64,000 nucleotides of DNA from JAIBJP01 sp035601195. GTDB taxonomy: Bacteria > Actinomycetota > Thermoleophilia > Gaiellales > Gaiellaceae. The position numbers were made by a program, and so were the translations under genes. The notes below the pieces were generated by a model, which ran no database searches, was not told the origin of the DNA, and saw nothing but the letters and a program-made list of their open reading frames with translations. Positions 24,223 to 31,656 of this stretch are shown one piece after another; the first letter of the stretch is position 1, and the number at the start of each line of letters is the position of its first letter. Location of the stretch: the NCBI GenBank assembly GCA_035601195.1, contig DATNOU010000095.1, forward strand, positions 1-64,000, given 5' to 3'.

Positions 24223-25164
24223 GTGCGTTATGTCCTCATGGCCGCGCTCGCGGTCCTGCTCGCCGCCTGCAGCGGCAGTTCCGGCGACACGGCGAGCTCC
24301 CCCGCCACGCAGAAGGGCGCACAGCTGCCCTCGTGGGTCAAGCAAGCGCTCTCGGCGAAGAGTGGGCCAGACGTGGCGGTGACGATGGGGTCGCAGGATT
24401 TCGCCGTCGGAGACAACCGCGTCGTCTTTCTCGTGGTGCGCGGGAACGGAGCGCTCGTCCAGGCTCCGACGGCGGCGATCGAGTACGCCCGCGACGGCGA
24501 CGTGCCGCAAACCGCGAAGGCGACCCTGCAGCCGCTCGGCGCGCACGAGCATGCGCACGAAAACGAGGTCGAACCCCACGACCACCTCGACGTCACCGAC
24601 GTCTACGTGGCTCACGTGCAGACGCCGAAGCCGGGCCGCTACTGGTTCGTGGCCGATCCGGCGGGCGAGAACATCCAGGCTGTCGGGACGCTCGAAGTGC
24701 AAAAGCAGTCTGTTTCGCCCGCGCTCGGCGCCAAGGCACCCGCGTCCGACAACCCCATACTGGCCTCCGCGCCCGCCAAGGACATCACGACCGCCCACCC
24801 GCCCGACACCGAGCTGCTCCGCTACTCGATCGCGGACTCCATCCAGGCGCGTGTGCCGTTCGTTGTCGTGTTCGCGACGCCGGAGTTCTGCGTCAGCCGA
24901 GTCTGCGGACCGACCGTGGAGGTTGTGCAGAAGGTGGCGAAGAGGTTCGACCGCGGCGGCGTCCGCTTCATCCACGTCGAGATCTATAAGGACAATGATC
25001 CGAAGAAGGGCTTCAACAGGTGGGTACAGGAGTGGAATCTGCCGACCGAGCCCTGGGTTTTCCTCGTCGATGGCAGCGGGGTGATCAGGGGCAAGTTCGA
25101 GGGAGCAGTCTCGGTGGCCGAGCTCGAGAGCGCAGTCCGAAAGGACCTTCTCGCCACTTCTTGA
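24223..25164 (+). CDS. Lipoprotein with C-terminal thioredoxin-fold domain
   Basis: A 313-aa exported lipoprotein. VRYVLMAALAVLLAACSGSS is a signal peptide with lipobox LLAAC. The middle is an Ig-like region with a His-rich loop (HEHAHENEVEPHDH) that may bind metal. The C-terminal part has a thioredoxin-like fold (PFVVVFATPEFCVSRVCGP, then WNLPTEPWVFLVDGSGVIRG); the cysteines are C-x4-C, not C-x2-C, so disulfide chemistry is uncertain. GTG 24223 fits the signal peptide; ATG 24238 is possible. The rhodanese gene follows by 54 bp. Confidence 0.75.
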   Translation: MRYVLMAALAVLLAACSGSSGDTASSPATQKGAQLPSWVKQALSAKSGPDVAVTMGSQDFAVGDNRVVFLVVRGNGALVQAPTAAIEYARDGDVPQTAKATLQPLGAHEHAHENEVEPHDHLDVTDVYVAHVQTPKPGRYWFVADPAGENIQAVGTLEVQKQSVSPALGAKAPASDNPILASAPAKDITTAHPPDTELLRYSIADSIQARVPFVVVFATPEFCVSRVCGPTVEVVQKVAKRFDRGGVRFIHVEIYKDNDPKKGFNRWVQEWNLPTEPWVFLVDGSGVIRGKFEGAVSVAELESAVRKDLLATS

Positions 25165-25218
25165 GAGTGATAGGATCGCCTCACTTCATTTCGTAAAGTA
25201 ACTCTGGGAGGTGTCTGG

Positions 25219-26076
25219 ATGGCCGAGAACGGCTACGCGAAGCCGGTGCTCGTGACGACCGATTGGCTGGCGGAGCACCTGGGCGACGACGGCATCGTCG
25301 TGGCCGAGGTCGACGAGAACCCCGACCTCTACGACGAAGGGCATATTCCCGGCGCGGTCAAGCTTCACTGGCGCGAAGACCTGCAGGATCCGATCGAGCG
25401 CGACGTCGTCGACCGCGAGACCTTCGAGCGCCTGCTCGGCGAGCGCGGGATCGGCAACGACACCGCGATCATTCTCTACGGGGACAAGAACAACTGGTTC
25501 GCGGCCTACGCGTTCTGGTACCTCAAGGTGTACGGCCATTCCGACGTCCGCATCCTCGACGGCGGCCGGCAGAAGTGGATCGACGAAGACCGTGAGCTCT
25601 CCACCGACGTGCCCTCCCCCGAGGCGGAGTCCTACAGCGCGCAGGAGCGCGACGAGTCCATCAGGGCTTACCGCGACCAGGTGCACGGATGGCTCGGCGA
25701 GTCGACCCGAGCGCTTGTCGACGTCCGCTCCCCGGGCGAGTACGCGGGCGACCTGATCGCGCCTCCCGGCTACGAGCAGGAGGGAGCGCAGCGCGGTGGC
25801 CACATTCCCACCGCAGCATCGATTCCCTGGGCCAGCGCCGTGCGGGACGATGGGACCTTCAAGAGCGCCGACGAGCTGAAGGAGCTCTACGGCGGCAAGG
25901 GCATCACGCCCGACAAGGAGGTCACGGCGTACTGCCGCATCGGCGAGCGCAGCGCGCACACGTGGTTTGTCCTGCGCGAGCTCCTTGGGTACGAGCGGGT
26001 GCGAAACTACGACGGCTCGTGGACGGAATGGGGCAACCTCGTGGACGTGCCCATCGAGAAGGGAGCGGGCTCCTAG
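25219..26076 (+). CDS. Thiosulfate sulfurtransferase (tandem rhodanese)
   Basis: A 285-aa two-domain rhodanese transferring sulfane sulfur from thiosulfate to thiols or cyanide. The inactive N-terminal domain has YDEGHIPGAVKLHW; the catalytic domain has ALVDVRSPGEYAGD and the active-site loop AYCRIGERSAHTWFVLRE, with the persulfide Cys. The CRIGERS loop is that of the actinobacterial CysA/SseC-type group. A strong GGGAGGTG precedes ATG 25219. Confidence 0.93.
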   Translation: MAENGYAKPVLVTTDWLAEHLGDDGIVVAEVDENPDLYDEGHIPGAVKLHWREDLQDPIERDVVDRETFERLLGERGIGNDTAIILYGDKNNWFAAYAFWYLKVYGHSDVRILDGGRQKWIDEDRELSTDVPSPEAESYSAQERDESIRAYRDQVHGWLGESTRALVDVRSPGEYAGDLIAPPGYEQEGAQRGGHIPTAASIPWASAVRDDGTFKSADELKELYGGKGITPDKEVTAYCRIGERSAHTWFVLRELLGYERVRNYDGSWTEWGNLVDVPIEKGAGS

Positions 26077-27050
26077 GCCCGATCCAAGCGGTCGACTATC
26101 ACGCCGCCGGTGAGCCGTTCCGCATAGTCACCGGGGGTGTGTCTCCTCTCGAGGGTCGGACGATTCTCGAAAAGCGGCGCTTCGCGGCCAAGCGCCTGGA
26201 TGAAGTTCGCCGTCTGCTGGTCTATGAGCCGCGCGGCCACGCGGACATGTACGGCTGCCACGTGACCGAGCCCGAGGACGAGGCCGCCGATCTCGGCGTC
26301 GTCTTCTTCCACAATGCGGGCTACTCGACAGCGTGTGGGCACGGGACGATCGCCCTGGTCACATGGGCGCTCGAGTCGGGGCGTCTTGAAGGGGAGGAGC
26401 CGGAGACGCGCGTGGTCGTGGACGTCCCGTCGGGGCGGCTCGAGACTTTCGCGCGGGTGCAGGACGGGCGCGTGACGTCCGTCCGCTTCCGCAACGTGCC
26501 CTCCTTCATCGTGGCACGGGATCTCGCGGCGGCCGGTGTCTCCGCAGACCTCTCCTTCGGTGGAGCTTTCTACGCGTCGGTGGAAGCGCCGTTCCCTGTG
26601 GAGCCGGGAAACCTGCCGCGTTTCATCGAGCTGGGACGTGAGGTCAAGCGTGACCTCGAGGCGCAGCAGGACTTCGTTCATCCGCTGGAGCCCGAGCTTC
26701 GGGACCTCTACGGCGTCATCTTCTGGCAGGCCGAGGGGGTCGGCCCGCCGCTTGTCCAGCGAAACGTGACCGTCTTCGCGGACGGCGAGGTCGACCGCTC
26801 CCCGTGCGGGAGCGGGACCTCGGCTCGGCTGGCGCTCCTGGAGACGGACGGCGCGCTCGCCCGCGGCGAGGAGCTCCTCCACCGGAGCATCATTGGTACC
26901 GAGTTCCGGGCCCGCGTCGTGGGAGACGCCGTGGTGGACGGGATCCCAGCGGTCGTCACGGAGGTCGAAGGGAGCGCCCATTACACGGGTCGCCACGAGT
27001 TCGCACTCGACCCCGCCGACCCGCTCGGAGACGGCTTCCTCCTCCGGTAG
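26028..27050 (+). CDS. Proline racemase/hydroxyproline epimerase family protein
   Basis: About 340 aa if ATG 26028 is used. Both catalytic cysteines are present: GYSTACGHGTIALV and DRSPCGSGTSARLAL. This favours a racemase or 2-epimerase over the dehydratase, in which the first Cys is Thr. The conserved N-terminus (IQAVDYHAAGEPFRIVTGG) begins only 6 codons after the rhodanese stop, yet no ATG, GTG or TTG lies there. The only canonical start overlaps the rhodanese end by 49 bp; a rare start codon is possible. Confidence 0.88.
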   Translation: MGQPRGRAHREGSGLLGPIQAVDYHAAGEPFRIVTGGVSPLEGRTILEKRRFAAKRLDEVRRLLVYEPRGHADMYGCHVTEPEDEAADLGVVFFHNAGYSTACGHGTIALVTWALESGRLEGEEPETRVVVDVPSGRLETFARVQDGRVTSVRFRNVPSFIVARDLAAAGVSADLSFGGAFYASVEAPFPVEPGNLPRFIELGREVKRDLEAQQDFVHPLEPELRDLYGVIFWQAEGVGPPLVQRNVTVFADGEVDRSPCGSGTSARLALLETDGALARGEELLHRSIIGTEFRARVVGDAVVDGIPAVVTEVEGSAHYTGRHEFALDPADPLGDGFLLR

Positions 27051-27076
27051 CCGCGAACGGGATCGGGGTCCGGGAT

Positions 27077-27091
27077 CGGGGTCAGACCCCG
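27077..27091. repeat. REP-like palindrome left of the RAYT gene
   Basis: A perfect CGGGGTC-A-GACCCCG with the usual right flank GTGTCG, placed 26 bp after the racemase stop codon. GATCGGGGTC is repeated just to its left (27061-27070). Confidence 0.85.
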
Positions 27092-27112
27092 GTGTCGAAA
27101 GAAGACATGGCC

Positions 27113-27664
27113 CTACTCGACCCTCGCTTCATCCACGAATCGGCCGAATGCCTGGCGCGCTCGGTCTTCATCCGCCCCGAAGAAGGCCAGAACCCTGTCT
27201 GCCGTGTGAAGTGACGAGCGAGGGCCTCGAATCACGTCGCAGAAGCTGCTCCAGCGCCATTCCGCAGGCGATACGCAAAGACCAGCACGGACAGGATTCA
27301 TAGCGATGTAACGCGTGAGCTCCAGGAGGTGCCAGTCGCTTTCGACGAGGACGGCGTGGAACCGGCCTTGAAAGACATGCCCGACGAACCCATAGTCGCG
27401 ATTGAACCACTGCGCGTACTCGCCGTTGATGGTCTGCATGCCTGCGGAGAGGTCGGCCTCAGGGGTCTCGAGCAAGAGGTGGTAGTGGTTCTGCATCAGG
27501 CAGTAGCTATGGATCAACCACCGCCGGCGAGCCGTGACCTTCGTGACGAGTTCTAAGAAGAGGATTCGATCCCCGTCAGAAAGGAAGATCGGTTCCTTCC
27601 GGTTGCCGCGACAGGTGACGTGATAGATCCCGCCGGCGATCAGCCTGCGTCGAGAACGGGCCAT
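27113..27664 (-). mobile_element. REP-associated tyrosine transposase (RAYT, IS200-like Y1 family)
   Basis: A 183-aa HUH single-strand transposase. GGIYHVTCRGNRKEPIF opens it; CLMQNHYHLLLETP carries the HUH pair (His60, His62 from ATG 27664); INGEYAQWFNRDYGFVGHVF gives the candidate catalytic Tyr83; HVFQGRFHAVLVE and YIAMNPVRAGL are typical of RAYTs. The open frame extends to 27742 but homology-like sequence begins at 27664. Palindromes in the same orientation lie 22 bp beyond its 3' end and 83 bp before its start. RAYTs act on such palindromes, so it is the likely source of the family in this window. Appears intact. Confidence 0.9.
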
Positions 27665-27746
27665 GAAATCGAAGGTAGCGCTAGGCAATAGTCCGCCGAT
27701 CCTCGACCGCGGTCCCGTTTCACTTGAGTGCGCCTTTTTCAACAGG

Positions 27747-27761
27747 CGGGGTCAGACCCCG
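27747..27761. repeat. REP-like palindrome right of the RAYT gene
   Basis: A perfect CGGGGTC-A-GACCCCG with flank CTGTCCTTTTTAGCC. The TTA in that flank is the stop codon of the next minus-strand gene. The near-identical flank GTGTCCCTTTTAGCC recurs at 44201-44215 at another stop codon. Confidence 0.85.
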
Positions 27762-27770
27762 CTGTCCTTT

Positions 27771-28706
27771 TTAGCCGCGCAGGAGCGGGCGCGTCAGGCA
27801 CGTCGGCCCGCCGTCGCCTTTGCGGGAAATCTCGGCGCCGCGGTACACGCGCACGTCGACGCCGGCCTTCTCCATCCGCCGGCGTGTCTCGTCGTTCCCC
27901 TCGAGCGCGAGCGCCACGCGCGGGCCGAGCGCGAGGACGTTCGGCCCCATCGTCTCGAACTCCTCGTCCGGCACCTCGACCAGCTCGATACCGCGCTCCG
28001 CCAGGAGCTCCATGAGCCGGACGGGCATGAGCGGCGGGTAGGCAACCGCCAAGTCCACGTCGAGCGTCGAGAGTAAGGACATGAGGTGGAGCACCTCCCC
28101 GGCGCCGCGGAGGTGGGGCAGGTCAAACGCAGCCACGTCCACGCCCGGCAGAGCCTCCCCTAGCTGTCGGATCCCCTCGTCGTTCGTGCGGTAGCCGCGC
28201 CCCACGAGGAGGGTCCGCTCGTCGAGCCAGAGCGTGTCGCCTCCCTCCGCCATTGCAGGCGCGTCGAGCCTTCCGGCGATGGGCAGGCCGGCCTCGACGA
28301 AGTCCGCCGCCATCACCTCGACCTCTCCGCGGCGGCCCTCCTTGCCCGGCCGTAACATCACCGCGCCGTCGTCGGTCACGAGGGCAGGGTCGTAGACGTA
28401 GATGGCGTCCGGGTCCAGCGAGTGGGGGGTCGCAGCCACGACCACCTCCGCCCCCGCGTCAGCGAGGAGCGCTCGAAACGCCTCGTGCTCCTCTTCCATG
28501 CGAGCCGGATCCGGCTCACCGCGCCACCCGTAAGGCTTCCACGCCGCCCAGGAGCCGGGGGCAGGCGGCCGGACGAGCACGCGCCGGAGCTGGGCGACCA
28601 TGCTCTGACAGCCATACGCATCCCGACCGCCCGCGGCAGTCGGCCCCTGAGCGGCTGCAAAGCTGCGCCCGGCCGCGTCCTCGGCCGCCCGCGTATTTTC
28701 TTTCAA
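27771..28706 (-). CDS. Amidinotransferase-fold hydrolase (dimethylarginine/arginine deiminase-like)
   Basis: A 311-aa pentein-fold guanidine hydrolase. AYGCQSMVAQLRRVLVRPP opens the fold; EGGDTLWLD, LPHLRGAGEVLHLMSLLSTL (catalytic His) and GGPTCLTRPLLRG (nucleophile Cys near the C-terminus) match dimethylargininases and arginine deiminases. The likely product is citrulline. The start is unclear: TTG 28706 keeps the conserved AYGxQSM segment, ATG 28601 would remove it. No arginine-deiminase partner genes are nearby. Confidence 0.85.
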   Translation of the reverse strand: MKENTRAAEDAAGRSFAAAQGPTAAGGRDAYGCQSMVAQLRRVLVRPPAPGSWAAWKPYGWRGEPDPARMEEEHEAFRALLADAGAEVVVAATPHSLDPDAIYVYDPALVTDDGAVMLRPGKEGRRGEVEVMAADFVEAGLPIAGRLDAPAMAEGGDTLWLDERTLLVGRGYRTNDEGIRQLGEALPGVDVAAFDLPHLRGAGEVLHLMSLLSTLDVDLAVAYPPLMPVRLMELLAERGIELVEVPDEEFETMGPNVLALGPRVALALEGNDETRRRMEKAGVDVRVYRGAEISRKGDGGPTCLTRPLLRG

Positions 28707-28711
28707 TACGC
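28691..28711. other. Hairpin between divergent genes
   Basis: GCGTATT-TTCTTTC-AATACGC is a perfect 7-bp stem in otherwise GC-rich DNA. It covers the TTG start of the minus-strand hydrolase and lies about 100 bp before selD. It could be an operator or an RNA structure at the hydrolase start. Confidence 0.4.
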
Positions 28712-28807
28712 AGGCTCCCTGTGTCCTTGCCGGGCTTGCTTTTCGCGCGCCAGGGGGCCAATGGCGCGAGCGGCCTGGATGCGATGGCGGGCGGTAACCT
28801 CCATCGC

Positions 28808-29839
28808 ATGGAGACTACTGCGCGGCTGACGATGCTCGACGCCGGCGGCGGCTGCGCGGCCAAGTACGCGGCAGGCCGTTTGGAGGAGCTTCTGGCCGGC
28901 TTCGCGCCCGCCTCTTCCGAGAATCTTCTGGTCGGGCTCTCGCCGGCCGACGACGCGGCTGTCTACCGCCTGGACGACGAGCGCGCGCTCGTCTTCACGA
29001 CGGACTTCTTCCCACCCATGGTGGACGACCCGGCGCTCTTTGGAGCAATTGCGGCGGCGAACGCGCTCAACGACATCTTCGCCATGGGCGCGAGGCCGCT
29101 GCTCGCCCTCTCCATCGCCGCCTTCCCCGAAGAGCTGCCCCTGGAGACCGTGCGGGCGATCCTCGACGCCTCGGCGGAAAAAGTCGCGGAGGCCGGCGCG
29201 GTTCTCGCAGGGGGCCACACTATCCGCGACGACACTCCGAAGTACGGCCTCGCGGCGATCGGGACCGTGCACCCGGATGCGATCTGGCGCAAGAGTGAGG
29301 CTCGTCCCGGCGACGCGTTGTTCCTCACCAAGCCGCTCGGAACGGGGCTCGTGCTCACCGCCGCGCACAAGCGGGCGGCCCGGGAGGAAGAGGTTGCGGC
29401 GGCGGTGGAATCCATGACCGAGTTGAACGGGCGTGCCGCCGAGGCGCTGCGACCGTTCGAGCCGAACGCGGTCACGGACGTCACCGGCTTCGGCCTGTTC
29501 GGACACGCCCGTGAGATGGCCGAGCGGAGCGGTGTGAGGATCGTCCTCGACGCGGGAAGCCTTCCCGCCCTCCCCGGCGCGCTGGCGGCCGCCAGGCGCG
29601 GCCTCAAGACCGGTGGCGATCAGCGCAACCGCGAGTACGTCGCCGGCTTCCTCACCCCTGACGGCCTTCCCGACGACCTCGCGACGCTTGCCTTCGACCC
29701 CCAGACGTCGGGGGGCCTGCTCGTTTCGCTCCCACCGGAGCGAAGCGCGGTCCTCGCCGCGAGCTTCCAGGCGGAAGACCTTTTCCTTGCGCTCGTGGGC
29801 CGCGTCGAGGAAGGGAACGGCGTCGAGGTCGTCCTGTGA
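28808..29839 (+). CDS. selD: Selenide, water dikinase (selenophosphate synthase)
   Basis: A 343-aa enzyme making selenophosphate from selenide and ATP. The N-terminal glycine-rich loop is GGGCAAKY, with Cys at the position that is selenocysteine in some bacteria and Lys after it. VGLSPADDAAVYRL, FTTDFFPPMVDD and LAGGHTIRDDTPKYG bind metal and ATP; NAVTDVTGFGLFGHAREM and DPQTSGGLLVSL close the fold. The start is ATG 28808; a longer upstream frame covers the divergent gene. No selA, selB or tRNA-Sec is in the window, so it may serve selenocysteine, selenouridine or a Se cofactor. Confidence 0.94.
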   Translation: METTARLTMLDAGGGCAAKYAAGRLEELLAGFAPASSENLLVGLSPADDAAVYRLDDERALVFTTDFFPPMVDDPALFGAIAAANALNDIFAMGARPLLALSIAAFPEELPLETVRAILDASAEKVAEAGAVLAGGHTIRDDTPKYGLAAIGTVHPDAIWRKSEARPGDALFLTKPLGTGLVLTAAHKRAAREEEVAAAVESMTELNGRAAEALRPFEPNAVTDVTGFGLFGHAREMAERSGVRIVLDAGSLPALPGALAAARRGLKTGGDQRNREYVAGFLTPDGLPDDLATLAFDPQTSGGLLVSLPPERSAVLAASFQAEDLFLALVGRVEEGNGVEVVL

Positions 29840-30756
29840 TGGAAGCCGGCGCGAGCCGGCTCTCGCGGCTCAGACTTCGCGCCGCGTCTCCGGCGCTCTT
29901 CTATCGGCTTAGCCTCCTCGCCCTCGCCGCCCTCTTCCTCATCGTCGTCTCGGGCGCGACCGTCCGTCTCACCGGCTCGGGCCTCGGATGCGAGAACTGG
30001 CCACGCTGCGGGAGCACGTTCCTGCCGCAGAAGGACTACCACGCACTGATCGAGTTCGGGAATCGCGGCGTCGGCTTCGTGGTCGGGCTCGTGACCCTGG
30101 CCGCGGCGATCGGGGCGACGCGCGTCGAGCCGCTCCCGCGCTGGCTGCTCGCCGCAGCCTGGGTCCTGCCGGTGACTGTCCTGCTCCAGGGTGTCCTCGG
30201 CGGGATCACCGTCCTTTTCGAGCTGCATCCGCTGATCGTCATGGGGCATTTCCTCCTCTCCCTGCTCGCCCTCGCGGTCGCCGTCGTGGTCGTGATCGGC
30301 GCCTACGACTTCTTGCACGCAGCCAAGGCTCATTCGCCGCTTGCCGCCAACTGGCTCGCGCTTGTGCTCGTGCCCAGCGCCCTCGCGCTCGTGATCACCG
30401 GGACGCTCGTCACCGCCGCGGGCCCTCATTCCGGCGGGGAGAAGATCAGGCGATTCGGGCTGCTTCCCGACGCGCTCCACCTGCACGTCGGGGCCGCGGC
30501 GCTCTTCGGCATCGTCTACCTCGGTGTGGTCGCCTCGCTCTACTACGCGCGGCCGCGGCCTCGCACGGAGCTCCTCCTCGCTGGGGGCGTGCTGGTTGCG
30601 CTCCTCGCCCAGATGGCGATCGGAGACATCCAGTGGCGAACCCATCTGCCGTGGGGCCTCGTGCTGGTGCACGTCGCTCTGGCGACAGCGGTTTGGGCGG
30701 GTGTCGTTGCGCTCGCAGCCAGGCTGATCCTCAGATCGAAGCCTCGGCTGCCCTAA
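29839..30756 (+). CDS. ctaA: Heme A synthase (COX15/CtaA family)
   Basis: A 305-aa, eight-helix membrane enzyme oxidising heme O to heme A for aa3-type oxidase. RLTGSGLGCENWPRCG is the family signature, with the extracytoplasmic cysteine pair; His ligands are in LHPLIVMGHFLL, LLPDALHLHVGAA and LPWGLVLVHVALA. The conserved Glu/Arg region is HALIEFGNRGVGFVVG. ATG 29839 overlaps the selD TGA by one base (TGATG), so the two are translationally coupled, an unusual pairing. Confidence 0.92.
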   Translation: MEAGASRLSRLRLRAASPALFYRLSLLALAALFLIVVSGATVRLTGSGLGCENWPRCGSTFLPQKDYHALIEFGNRGVGFVVGLVTLAAAIGATRVEPLPRWLLAAAWVLPVTVLLQGVLGGITVLFELHPLIVMGHFLLSLLALAVAVVVVIGAYDFLHAAKAHSPLAANWLALVLVPSALALVITGTLVTAAGPHSGGEKIRRFGLLPDALHLHVGAAALFGIVYLGVVASLYYARPRPRTELLLAGGVLVALLAQMAIGDIQWRTHLPWGLVLVHVALATAVWAGVVALAARLILRSKPRLP

Positions 30757-30813
30757 ACTCCTTCCATCGGCAGACATCTCCGCATCGAGCGCCGCCCCTC
30801 TCTGCGCCGCCCG

Positions 30814-31656
30814 GTGCTCGTCGCCGCCTTCAGGGGTTGGAACGACGGAGCGCAGGGAGCCTCCTTGGCCGCCAGCTTCCTCGCGCAGGCCTGGAAGGCG
30901 CGCCGCTTCGCGGACATCGACCCCGAGGAATTCTTCGACTTCCAGGCAACCAGGCCCCATGTGGCTCTGGAGGAAGGCCTCACGCGCCGGATCGACTGGC
31001 CGGAGACTGCCTTTTACCATGCCTCGATTCCGGGTCTGGAGCGTGACGCCGTTCTCGCGCTCGGCATCGAGCCGAACTTGCGCTGGCGGACCTTCTCGGA
31101 CGAGGTGGTGGAGCTCGCCCGCGACCTCGAAGTCGAGCTTGTCGTCACGCTCGGCGCGCTGCTCGCCGACGTGCCGCACACACGCCCCGCCCCGGTGACG
31201 GGTTCGGCGAGCGACCCCAAGCTCGTAGAGGAGCTGCGGCTCGCCTCGTCGCGCTACGAGGGCCCGACGGGGATCGTCGGCGTCGTCCACGACGCCTGTC
31301 GGCGCGCCGAGCTCCCTTCGGCAAGCCTCTGGGCCGCGGTACCGCACTACGCCTCGCTCGCGGCCAGCCCCAAGGCGGCGCTGGCCCTTTGCCTGCGGCT
31401 GGCCGACCTGCTCGGGACGGAGTTCGACCTCGCCGACCTCGAGCGGGCCTCCGCGGCCTACGAGACCCAGGTGAGCGAGGCGGTGGCCTCCGACGAGGAG
31501 ACCGAGGCGTACGTGCAGCAGCTCGAGGAGCGGCGCGACGCGCTGGGGGAGGAGCTCGACATGCCGTCAGGCGAGACGCTGGCCGCGGAGCTCACGCGCT
31601 TCCTCCGCGAGCACGAGGCCCGGCGCGACGAGGAGAGCTCCGAGGAGGATGCCTAG
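30814..31656 (+). CDS. PAC2 family protein
   Basis: A 280-aa protein of the PAC2 (proteasome-assembly chaperone 2) superfamily, common and poorly understood in actinobacteria. LVAAFRGWNDGAQGAS is the family opening, followed by LVVTLGALLADVPHTRPAPV and AVPHYASLAASPKAALAL. The acidic, helical C-terminus (YETQVSEAVASDEETEAYVQ) is also typical. GTG 30814 is the only canonical start after an in-frame stop at 30754. It overlaps the convergent dipZ gene by 4 bp. Confidence 0.85.
   Translation: MLVAAFRGWNDGAQGASLAASFLAQAWKARRFADIDPEEFFDFQATRPHVALEEGLTRRIDWPETAFYHASIPGLERDAVLALGIEPNLRWRTFSDEVVELARDLEVELVVTLGALLADVPHTRPAPVTGSASDPKLVEELRLASSRYEGPTGIVGVVHDACRRAELPSASLWAAVPHYASLAASPKAALALCLRLADLLGTEFDLADLERASAAYETQVSEAVASDEETEAYVQQLEERRDALGEELDMPSGETLAAELTRFLREHEARRDEESSEEDA

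Noticed and set aside
25689..27050. A 453-aa plus-strand protein including the racemase
   Set aside because: The first ~113 residues are an out-of-frame reading of the rhodanese gene. Only the part from about 26028 matches the racemase family.
28691..28808. A selenocysteine tRNA (selC) next to selD
   Set aside because: The short hairpin here cannot be extended into the long acceptor and variable arms of tRNA-Sec.
28253..29839. A 528-aa SelD with a long N-terminal extension
   Set aside because: The extension is an Arg/Pro/Ser-rich antisense reading of the deiminase-like gene. The SelD family starts near ATG 28808.
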